A stretch of DNA of 64,000 nt. Source: Bolinopsis microptera (taxonomy: Eukaryota > Ctenophora > Tentaculata > Lobata > Bolinopsidae). Below are positions 24,990 through 35,600 of the stretch, in pieces. The translations under genes and the position numbers were made by a program. Location: NCBI RefSeq assembly GCF_026151205.1, contig NC_087074.1, forward strand, positions 18,326,712 to 18,390,711, read 5' to 3'. Positions within the stretch are counted from its first letter, which is position 1; each line of letters opens with the position of its first letter. The notes beneath the pieces are model-generated. The model had not been told where the DNA came from. It was given only the letters and a program-made list of their open reading frames with translations, and searched no databases.

Positions 24990-25640
24990 CTGAGCGCCGC
25001 CCAGTAAGAATCAACCAAGGTGGAGTTATCACCATTGTTGGAGACTTCGCCGCTTCGATGCTCGACGCGCAAACTATCATTCTTGCAAAATTCGCAATGC
25101 ATTGATTGACGATGTTAACCCATCGAGATTGTTGCAGGTTGCTCTGCGAAGCAGAGCACCGATCGACGATGCAAAGCAATAATGCTAGTTTGCTCGTTAA
25201 CGGGTGATACTCGTAAAATATTTGGTTAACTCGGCGCGCGTCCTGGTAGGTTGTAAACCTACAAGTTTGGTCGGTGCGTTGAAGCGGCGAAGTCCTCCAA
25301 GCAGAGCATGCAACGATCATCTCGATGGGTTGACATCGTCAAGGCAACTACACGGTGTCGCATGCGTAGCTTTTGCATTTCGGCTGAGTAGTGAGTACGG
25401 GCGCTTCTTGATTGACGATGTCAATCCTTCGCATCTCGCCGATCTGCTTAAGTGGTTGCGAGAAGCATTATTTGATGCGCGCGCGACCCAGTAGTGCATC
25501 GCGCTACAAGGGCGCTTCGCTTGCGAGAAGGGGTATACGGTGACATTGCGTCTATCGTGTGTCAAGCCGATCTGCGAAGGAGTTACATCGTCCGCGACTC
25601 TGCGTCGCGTCAATCAAGAATTGAACTAGGTTCGCCAAAT
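24990..25640. repeat. GC-rich dispersed repeat, long copy
   Basis: About 650 bp of GC-rich DNA made of related sub-blocks: gattgacgatgtcaatcctt variants occur several times, a gtaggttgtaaacctac palindrome sits near 25248, and gcgcgcgacccagtagtgca near 25480. The same blocks occur at 97-420, 24183-24290, 26149-26246 and 51366-51500 in both orientations. Long frames here (25204-25494, 25317-25613, 24718-25320) have no protein-like pattern. The repeat may have inserted into the first unit of the tandem duplication. Class unknown. Confidence 0.6.
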
Positions 25641-26148
25641 TTTTCCAAAAAACCCTACCGGCTAAATTTTATATTCGCAAGTAAAATAAATAAAGACTTC
25701 CGGGTTTTTTTTCAAAATGTTCGTCTCGTAAATTTAAAGTTACCCAGTAACAGTTACTGGCTGGTGGTGGTACTAGAGGTGGTTTAATTCAAACAGACGG
25801 TTAGACCTCGCGCGCGACATTAAGCATGATTTGCACGCGTGGCGTATTCCAATCTTCAAGCAGCCAGCACGTGAGTCGTGACACAATTCATCCAATCAGA
25901 GTACAGGAATCTGCAAAGTTAAAGTTGCAAACTTTTGATCGGCCCAAAATGACACTTTTCTGGAGATTTGTATATAACTTCAAATTTACGTTGTTTTAAA
26001 TGTTCCCCCTGGGGGGAATCGTTACTTTTACAAGACGAACATGCTGCAAAAAACCGGAAATCTCTAACTCTTTTACTTTCAAAGTTAGGCCCCATCCAGT
26101 AAGGGTTTCTGGGTAGCCCACGCTCGTCCGGATCGAGCGTTGCTCTAA

Positions 26149-26246
26149 CCAGATTGTAGGTTTACAACCTACCAGGACGCGCGCCGAGTTGGACTCGTCG
26201 ACGGTATATATGGAACAGATATTATACGAGTATCACCCGTTAAACT
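26149..26246. repeat. GC-rich dispersed repeat, short copy
   Basis: Matches 97-170 closely: gtaggtttacaacctac, aggacgcgcgccgagttgga, and then cgagtatcacccgttaa. Confidence 0.65.
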
Positions 26247-26254
26247 AGGTAAGG

Positions 26255-27040
26255 GAAAGACACTACTAAAGAGACTAGTAAAAACTCCTCTCCTAACATT
26301 TCTCTACTTTATATTTAAAACTCCGGGTGCTTTTGTACTTACTTTTTAGCCAGCCTTTTACGCGCACTTTCAGCCTTCACCAGCTTTCCCTGTAACTAGA
26401 GTTGTGAGTTTACATCAAAATATCAACATTTTTTCTATGAATCCAAATTCACTAGAAATATTTACATTGAGATCGGTAAATCCTGGTGCTATCAGGTAGC
26501 TGAGGGTGAGAAGAAGATAAGATAATTAGTAGAGGTCATTAAAACTATTAACTTAGCGGTGGTTAGTGGAATGTTTGTTGTACAGCAACAGTTATCATCA
26601 TTTTCAGTGACCTACGTAATTTAGCCCTTATATATAGGTTCTATTGTATCCGCTACTAAACTGGAACACTAACAGTCAACTATTCTATTAGTTGATTATT
26701 GTTTTGTTAAGGCTTGTTTTAAATTATTGGGTCCAAGTAATTGCGGACATAGTTCACTATGTGTTTACCGTGTTTGGGTGCCCATCATATTTCACAGATG
26801 GGCGCGATATTTTGAACGATTCTATTTTATATTCATTTATTGCTGTAAGTGTACTCTGTAAAATTTGAAAAGTATTTAATTAAACTTAGAGTCTCGTCGT
26901 TGAAGTATCTTAAGTTTAACCCTGCGTTAACTTTAAGTGACCATCGACAGATTGCCGAATTGCCATAATATCAATATCATCTTATCAATCAGATTTAAAC
27001 TACGTGGAGGATAACTAACTATGAAATTCTTCAACCGCAA
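26255..27040. repeat. Segmental duplication, upstream unit (holds CP110 last-exon copy)
   Basis: Matches 29071-29680 over most of its length, with shared blocks such as aaaaactcctctcctaacat, ctagagttgtgagtttacat and atttacattgagatcggtaa. At 26339-26389 it contains an apparently intact copy of the final CP110 coding exon on the minus strand, with its acceptor and TAA stop. One substitution changes a Gly codon to Glu. CP110 transcription would reach the 29162 copy first, so this one is either unused or an alternative last exon. Confidence 0.85.
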
Positions 27041-27111
27041 TTTTAAGTTCAAGTTTTGCCCACAAATTTTTTCTTCATTAACAGAGCATTATACCCAATA
27101 GAGTCGACACC

Positions 27112-27627
27112 ATGGGGATAGCAGACAACTGGAGTTCGTTTGTGGAAATAACGCGAGCCAAAGCAGAGTCACACGGGAAGGTAGCTCAGTATTGGGACAG
27201 GGTTCACAATATCCTGAGCTTAACCCTGATCTTCCTCTCTGCTTTTACCACAATCTCCACTCTCCTGCCAATAAGCAACTATGTTAGTGCTTGTTTGGGA
27301 AGCCTTGCTGTTCTTGTGTCTGCAGTGACTGGCTCTTTGAACCCTAGTTCAAGAAGACAGTTGCAGATGGAGGCCAGTAGGGGGTTCAAAGCCCTGATGT
27401 TGAAGATGGTGAGAGTTGAGTTAGAGAGAGATTACGAGGAACTTTGGAAGGAATACAACAAAGAATTACTAGCTGAACCCTTGCTTCCCTCTACGGTCAA
27501 GGTCAAAGATGATACAGAGTTTTCCATGTCGCCTGAATTTCTGATGGTGGTTGCTAAAAAAGAGGCAGAAGTTAGAGATATGACATCTGACTTAGAGTTA
27601 GGGAGCAGCTTTAATGTGAATAGATAA
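27112..27627 (+). CDS. SLATT-like two-transmembrane protein
   Basis: Single-exon frame of 171 aa with a good start context (caccATGG). Layout: an N-terminal amphipathic helix with charged/His residues (AKAESHGKVAQYWDRVHNIL), two hydrophobic helices at about residues 33-54 and 58-80 joined by a short turn, then a soluble Glu/Lys-rich helical tail. The order of an Ala/His/Tyr-rich helix, an Arg-x-His before TM1, two close TMs and a helical tail resembles the SLATT superfamily (SMODS- and SLOG-associated 2TM effectors). In prokaryotes these are predicted membrane effectors of nucleotide-signalling defence systems; related domains exist in eukaryotes with unknown roles. The similarity is judged by pattern only. 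No intron or signal peptide is evident. A broken tandem copy lies upstream at 24327-24930. Confidence 0.6.
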   Translation: MGIADNWSSFVEITRAKAESHGKVAQYWDRVHNILSLTLIFLSAFTTISTLLPISNYVSACLGSLAVLVSAVTGSLNPSSRRQLQMEASRGFKALMLKMVRVELERDYEELWKEYNKELLAEPLLPSTVKVKDDTEFSMSPEFLMVVAKKEAEVRDMTSDLELGSSFNVNR

Positions 27628-28437
27628 GCTGATAATTCATCGTTGGATACTGATAGTAATTCACGGTCAGGAGTGAGGAGAATCAACTAAGGTGGAGTTA
27701 TCACCATTGTTGGAGTAACTGTAAGTGACTGTCAGAACGTCTCGATTGTACGTCTCTTTTCAGAACTCGTTATAACCCAAACCTCATTATATTACGGATC
27801 GTTCACATATTACATAAGTCAACGAAGGAAAATCCGGTTTACGTAATATGGTTGACGAACCCTTATTTATAAGTACCATAAAATCCTTTTATTTTTGAAT
27901 ACTATGAAAGCTAGGGAATTTTATGATATTTCTTCACTTGTTAAACGTTGGAGGATGCAGCTATTAGGTTACTATTAGGTTACTATTAGGTTACTATCTT
28001 ATCGCTGTTTTTCTTAAGCACATCCATAAACGTTTCAAAGTATTAAATCTTCCGAAAAATTCGCTGTATAATTATACAGAGATTGTAATGGCAATGTCTT
28101 TTGGTAATCTTTTCGTTTATTATTGAGTCGGATCTCCTTTTGAAAATGCAAGATGCAAGAAGTAAAAAAACTTTTTCAACAATTTCTGAAAGTGAACCAC
28201 ACATTTATAAAATACACACAATTCAATTTGATCATCACATTTTTGTTGTCGATTAAAAACGTGATTAAATGCGACTGAATGGACAGTAAATTGATACTAA
28301 CTTAAATTCATTTTTATTGTGTCTTTTTGTCTGAATACAGTTACAAATCAGATTAAATCAGCCTCACAGTTCATATATTCACTCGACACTCTTTTACTCA
28401 TTTCAGAGCTCTGATCAGGTCGACCATTGGTAGAGAC
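27628..28437. other. Spacer after the SLATT-like gene
   Basis: AT-rich. The first ~90 bp remain similar to the tail of the broken copy (gataattcatcgttggata). A short direct repeat of ttaggttacta lies at about 27964-27997. No gene seen. Confidence 0.5.
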
Positions 28438-28815
28438 AGTGTTCTTTAAAGAACTTCCCTCCGGTGTTCTTTAAAGAACTTCCTTCCAGTGTTCTTTAAA
28501 GAACTTCCCTCCAGTGTTTTTCCAAGAACTCTCTCCAGTGTTCTTCAAAGAACTTCCCTCCAGCGTTCTTTAAAGAACTTCTCACCAGTGTTCTTCCAAG
28601 AACTCTCCCCAGTGTTCTTCCAAGAACTCTCCCCAGTGTTCTTTAAAGAACTACTCACCAGTGGTCTTCCAAGAACTCTCTCCAGTGATCTTCAAAGAAC
28701 TTCCCTCCAGCGTTCTTTAAAGAACTTCTCACCAGTGTTCTTCCAAGAACTCTCCCCAGTGTTCTTCCAAGAACTTCTCACCAGTGGTCTTCCAAGAACT
28801 TCTCTCCAGTTTTCT
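28438..28815. repeat. ~24-bp minisatellite with GTTCTTTAAAGAAC palindromes
   Basis: About 15 units of the form gttctttaaagaactt plus ccctccagt or ctcaccagt, alternating with gttcttccaagaactct variants. Many units carry the perfect palindrome GTTCTTTAAAGAAC. A 120-codon frame stays open across it because most units keep the reading frame, but the predicted peptide is only the repeat. Confidence 0.9.
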
Positions 28816-29070
28816 TTAAATCCATGCTTTTTGTCGGACGGTCCTGGGTGAAACACGGTCTTATACTCACAAGATAGCTGTAATATCAAAGAAGCAACTG
28901 TTAACAAAGGCTTATAAACAAAGCTGTCTTCTTCGTCATCAAGCCACTGACGATTGAATGAGTCTAATAATAGACTTACTAATAGGGTACTAATGTTAAG
29001 TGTGTATATTATCTGACCGCCAATTTAACTGCTAGGTACACTACTAAAGTGCTATATTGTACACACTAGG

Positions 29071-29680
29071 TAAAGACACTACTAAAGACACTAGTAAAAA
29101 CTCCTCTCCTAACATTTCTCTAGTTTATATTGAAAACTCCGAGTGCTTTTGTTATTTGTACTTACTTTTTAGCCAGCCTTTTACGCGCACTTCCAGCCTT
29201 CACCAGCTTTCCCTGTAACTAGAGTTGTGAGTTTACATCAAAATATCAACATTTTTCTATGAATTCTTGAATAAAGGTCAAAATTCACTAGAAATATTTA
29301 CATTGAGATCGGTAAATCCTGGTGCTATCAGGTAGCTGAGAGTGAGAAGAAGATAGGATAATTAGTAGAGGTCATTAGAACTATTAACTTAGCGGTGGTT
29401 AGTGGAATGTTTGTTTTACAGCAACAATTATCATTATCTTAGTTAGTGCCCTACGTAATGTAGCCCCTCTATTGTACTCGCTGCTAAACTGGAGCACTAA
29501 CCGTCAACCGTCTACTTGTTTGCTATTGTTTTGTTAAGGCTTGTTTTAAACTTAGATTCTTGTCATTGAAGTACAGTTTAATAAATTAATGATATCGGCC
29601 CTGCAGAGAGTATATTATATACTGATATATCAACTAGTCAGTCAAATTTAAACTACCCGGAAAGTGGTTATCAACTTTCT
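29071..29680. repeat. Segmental duplication, downstream unit
   Basis: Counterpart of 26255-27040, offset about 2.82 kb. It includes the last coding exon of CP110 that completes the gene model (29162-29212). Confidence 0.85.
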
Positions 29681-32600
29681 AATTAGAAAGCTAGTTAGAA
29701 AGCTAGTTAGAAAGCTAGTTAGAAAGCTAGTTAGAAAGCTAGTTAGAAAGCATTCACAGATAAAGGAGGGAACTACATAATTCTAAAAAGAGGTGACGTA
29801 ATGTGTGGTGACGTAATGTCTAATTAATTACAGTTAGATAATAAAAGTATACCTCTTTATGTTGGAGTTCTCGTCGCGCGGATCTCGTGTTAGTAATAAG
29901 AGTCATCTGATCTGATATGCTGGTGTTAAAGAAGATCGCGTGTACTCGTTCCTTTGTCTGTTGCAGCGTCTCTTTTAAACTGAGATCGGTGTTTTGAGTT
30001 TCTCTAATTTGTGGTAAAATAAATTATCACGGTCGGGTTTAGACCATCGGAGCTGTGAATTTAGCAAACGGTGTGAGAGAAAATGGAAGGAAATAATTTC
30101 GCCCTGGTTATACACCCTGTATCACGCGTAATCAGTTTTGATACCGCGAAAGTTTACGTTAACCAAGACGTAAGCTAGTATCTTACCACACTTCAGTTAC
30201 CTGACAGAGACTTGTGATACATAGACATGGGAGTTTTCAGATTTGTAAGTGATTGTCTCGCCGCCTAACGCGTGCAGCTCGTTATAGTTATACAGTTAGT
30301 ACCTTAAACTTTTAAATTAAATCATAATTTAGCCTAATTTGATTAAACTATTTGTTTTTTCAAAGCTTTGCCGCCTGTTATTTACAGAGGAAACTACCTG
30401 AATATCAAATGGAATCTTTCTCCTAGTCAGCTGCCCTCAACTTCATGCTTTTTTAAAAATATACATATAACAACGATTTCAAAATTGTAGGATGGATTCT
30501 TAGTCCTTAGCTCGAATATTTGTATCGCTATTCGCTGCCGAATACCGCCGATAACATTGATCACACCGCCGCCGATTTTTCCGAAACCCTGCAGCGTGTA
30601 GTTCTGGGTCTCACGACCACAGTAGTGTCTCTACTAGCTTACTAGGGTTACAGAGTCACCAAATACCGAATCGGCCGAATATATTCGGTCGACCGAATCG
30701 TTTACTATTCGATAGAATCGAACACCAAATGCTGAACTTAGATTCCGAATATTTACGGAACTATTGGGCAGTCCTAGTCTCCACAGCTCACTCATCAGTA
30801 CGACAGCTGTACCGTGAAGCCAGTGAAATGAGATTAGACCCTGTAACCACCTGCTAACACCTGTCAATGTAGGGTCTATACTTAATTACTGTATTAATGT
30901 GGTTCCTCTTTGTTTAGCAGTGCATGACGGACCCAGATGTCATGTTTACTCGGAACTTTATTTCGTGTTTAAGCACCATCTCGGTGTCACAGTATTGAGT
31001 ATGATTCTTTTGAAGCATCTGTTTAACTTTAACGCGTCACCTAATTTACATTGTTTAAGAGTTTAGCTAGTTTTCATATTCAAGCTTTCAATTTTAGAAA
31101 ATTAAGATTTTTTAAAACTTTGTAAGCTTTTTAGTTTTTATTGTGTTCAAATAAAGAGCCCTATGCTATTCCTTGCTTCAATCTCGCATGACGTAATCTG
31201 TGGAAAATTGGTGTATCTATTTACACCGTTTAAGCTTAACTTGAAATCTGAATCTCACGATTGAGCCATTTCAAAGGTCCCCTTTGATAAGGGGGCCTAT
31301 CTTGTCACTACTATTAAGTCCCTGACTTGTCTCCGAGTTCTCCCTTGCCTAATAGGTCTGATCCTGTAACTGTATCTGACCACCCTCAGTCCTCACCATG
31401 CTGTAAACTGCACTACTGTTAACTCTACTTTGTGACACGTGACACTTAGTACGTTAATCTGTGAACTTCATATTTCTGTGTAATTGGAGGCTGCTATTAG
31501 TAATGATAATAATATAATATCACTACTACTAATACTACAACTACTTCTATACTCGGACAATACGTACAGCTGGTGCGGAGTTATAGCAGGTTAATAGCCG
31601 GTTATAGCAGGTTAATAGCAGGTTATAGCAGGTTAATAGCAGGTTAATAGCCGGTTATAACAGGTTAATAGCCGGTTATAGCAGGTTAATAGCCGGTTAT
31701 AGCAGGTTAATAGCAGGTTATAGCAGGTTAATAGCAGGTTAATAGCAGGTTATAACAGGTTAATAGCCGGCCGGCATCGTGCCTATTTGCTGTACCAGAC
31801 ACTGGTACAGAAGAGAGACAAAGAGAGCAGCGGTTATCTACTTATAGTACTGTGTTCTGAAGTCTGTACTATTATCTACTTCTAGTACTGTGTTCTGAAG
31901 TCTGGATAGTAGTACTATTACGGTAGACGGAATGTAGTTGCTATAACAACAGCTATTAGGTGAAGTACCAGAGCCTGAAGTCAATGACACGATCAGAAGC
32001 TAGAGGGGCTAGTTACTAGTACTTCAGAATTATCGACTAGCGAGGAATGTGTGCCAGTCTAGCACCAGGGGCAGGGAGCTAGACTGCACATTTAGCACAT
32101 TTAGCACATTTAGCACATTTAGCACATTTAGCACATTTAGCACATTTAGCACATTTAGCAGTTCCCACTCCTTAACAGTGGTCCTGAGTCTAAGTCCAAG
32201 TGTCAGTAGTATTAGTCTACCAAATAAGTACTGCTACCCTCAGGTAGTAGTGCTATGTTCGTTTCGTTTGTTTGCCAACATTTTATTACGCTGATGAGTA
32301 TTGAGTATAAACGCAGTTGTTCATTAGTTTTCTTTCGTTGCTTCTTAGTTTTCTATTGATTTTGACATGTTACTGTCATGATAGGAACACGTCGTGCTGT
32401 TATCTTAACATGAGCTAATACTGATCGAATACTATCTCTATCATATACGCGTTAGATCGTGCTGGGGGGATACAACGGTCATTAATGTGCATTAATGGGC
32501 ATAAATGGGCATTAATGTGCATTAATGTATATGTATATTTCAGCAAAATTCTATAATACTGCCATTAATGCCCATACTTTTTTTCCCATTTTTTATTAAA

Positions 32601-35600
32601 TATGGGCATTAATGTGCATTAATGGGCATTAATGTGCAAAATTTTAAAATACTGCCATTAATGCCCATACTTTTTTCCCATTTTTCTATTAAATATGGGC
32701 ATTAATGTGCATTAATGGGCATTAATGGGCATTAATGTGATTAATGTATATGTATATTCAGCAAAATTAATGTGGAGATCTCAAGTACGGGCCCTCATCC
32801 TCCTTACAATCTCATTCCTCGTCGTCAGTCAGGGAATAGGTATGAAATTGATATTAAAATACTTACTTTGTGTTTCTAACGACAAACTCTATTATTTATA
32901 ATACCTTCGGTTCGATCTTGCACGGTTAAAATTACGCGCTCTCTACAAATACTAAAATTCTTTCGTTGAACTTATTCTAGAACATAGGGCCTAAGCTGGT
33001 TGTTTTCATGGTGAGTCAAGGCTAAACTCCATATTTCAGGATGGACGGACACAGATACTGGCGAAGAGAAAATAGCACATGATTTCAGGTCGGCACCTCT
33101 CCAACTCATGACAGATGCGGAGTTTGGAAGTGGTGCTCGAGTCCACATAGGACTACGGTTAGAGGTGGACAGTAACGATAACACGGGTACAGGTGGAGTT
33201 AAAATAGAGCTCAGTAACCCTCCGCAGTACTTTATCACCTTCTGTTCTGACAACTGGACCGAGTTTGAGGGTACCCAGTGCTCTCAGCTCATTAAAACAT
33301 GGACTATAACCAAGACTAGCTCCTCTGTTAGTATCAGTTGTAACCTGCACATTATAGCTGAGTATCCCTTCGCTGAGTCCAGCAGGGATAGCTGTGTGTC
33401 TCATTGGGGTTTGAGGTCGGGAGGGTTCTCTTTTAAAAAGATTACAAATGACGGGGGAGACTCTGCTTCTAAGAAATACAGAGCTAAACCAGCTACAAAA
33501 TCAGGTAGAACAATAATGGACTTTAACGTGGCGACTTTCCACATTCTACATAATATATAACAATTACAATGCGATACAATTCAAATAGTAAACAGAAACT
33601 TTAGACTAGGCCATGTCATGAAAAAAAGTAGCGGAAACTTAATGATATTGGGGTATTGTCCTCATTTAGCCAGTTAATTTTGCGAGACCATCTTCCCCAG
33701 TATCTGACTGTATTACTCCTAGATTGTACGAGGATCCCAATCTCTGGAGTGAGCACAGAGCCAGCAGACCGGCCAGTTGATCCCGGAACTATTGTTACTG
33801 TGAAGTGTAACAAGGGGTTTAACACTGGTGACAGTGTTATAACGTGTAACAGCTTCCTTTACGAGCAATTCAGTTACAAAAACAAACCAGCTTGTGTTGA
33901 AATAAGCTCCTTCGGTAAGCGTCAGAAAGTAACAAATAATTTATTGTATAAATTGATTGAATATAAATAGTTGATGCCAAAATATTAGGGAATATTTTGG
34001 TATCATTTATATCTCCTAACTTCCTAATATTTATCTCGAAGATACGTTTTGACATTTCTATTTCTAATCTTCATTGTTCGGGCATTCGACAATCTGAATT
34101 TATAGATGGCGAAGGCTTCAACATGGTCAGTAAGTTGTACAAGTTATGAAAATTTGCCCCAAAGTTATAACATATTGATTCCCCAAGCTCAACTCCGAAA
34201 TCATAGTTAAAACTTTAGAACTAGATAAAAATTCAGTACCTGTCGTAAAAAGCACGGTCCTGAGCGGACATCTCCGAACTAAGTCCGTATCCAGATAATA
34301 TCTCCTGAGTATCTCGGACCGTCTTGATGTGTTGTTGAACTTTGTAGCTGTTTAGTAGGGCTCGGGTAAGGTAACCTCTGATGTGGGCTGCTATTTTGCT
34401 GGCTCGCTCTTCTATAACCTGGACGCAAAGTTGGTTAGTTACTTGAGTTAGGCTGGTTTTATAGACATAACTCAATGATAAAATAGCAACCTGACTGATG
34501 ATGAGAATACAATTGAGCTGAAGGAAATGTTTGTATACGCAACATCTCAACTTGCTATATCTCTTGTACTTTTGCAGATAAGAAACCCTTTAAAAACTCA
34601 ACTTACCAGGCTACAATCAGTGTTGTAAGACTCGTTCCGGATCCGCCTCGGAGTAACAACAACCTCTCCACTCCCAACCAATGGGCTCTCAGCAGGAGGA
34701 GGCTTGACAGAGAGAGGGGTCGAGGTGAGGAGGGCTGAACTAGATCGGGCCCTTCCTGGTAGTCCTGGAATTCGGGACAGTTAAATATTCGAATGTGTAG
34801 TTTATAATTATTATTTCTATTATATTTGTTAGCTCATTCTTTAAAAATTCAAAATGTGAAGATAAAATTTTCCGCTCACCAGGTGATTTCCTGTCGGTGC
34901 GAGGAGATGAGACCTTCTTGACAACCCGAGACAAGTCCGTAGAGCTGTGAGGAGAAGCGATGGTGTTCCTGCGTGCAAGCCCTGGTCTTGGGGAACGTGG
35001 ACTATCCACTTCTACGTAGAATGAGATACCTCTGCGCGGGGTTGATGGACTACTGGGGGTAGGACTCGAGGGGGTGGTTGCAGTAGAGGGCTGGTCTGGG
35101 AGCTTCCGTGTTCCAACTTTCTGTGGAGATATCTGATATTCTGGTGTTACTGATCTTATTTCTCGCTCAGATCCGATATAATATGATCGGTATGAACACT
35201 GCGATTCTTTCTGTTATATTATTTATATTATATATATTAACATGTTACTATCTTTATTCTTTATGTAACTTGTTTTTAGAGTGCAATGAAGTGATAGAAA
35301 TCGTGTAAATGTAGTAAGTTTATTATTCAAGTTAAATTATTCAGAACATAACATACCCCGGTCAGATTGAGACTAAAAGGGCGCCCAGTTTCAGAAGAAG
35401 GAGAAGGTGGAGAGTTATTGAGATCAAGTCTCCGCTTAGCAGTGCTGTTTGGAGAAGGGCGCTGTGTGCCTCTTAGCACCGCACTCGGAGTGCTGTGTAA
35501 TCCAGAACTCGACTGCATTGTAATGTCCAGTTCTATGACTGCCTCCAACGCCTCTAAATGACGTAGTACCTGATTTGTTTAGTCTTCAGTTTATTTTATA

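Noticed and set aside
25248-25265. gtaggttgtaaacctac palindrome as a tRNA arm
   Set aside because: No neighbouring arms fold into a cloverleaf; the motif recurs only within the dispersed repeat.
24718-25613. Minus-strand frames of 98-200 aa around the GC-rich repeat
   Set aside because: They run antisense through the broken SLATT copy and dispersed repeat, with no conserved pattern.
28489-28851. 120-codon + strand frame of FFKEL/SPVFFQEL repeats
   Set aside because: Open only because most minisatellite units keep frame; no start context or homology.
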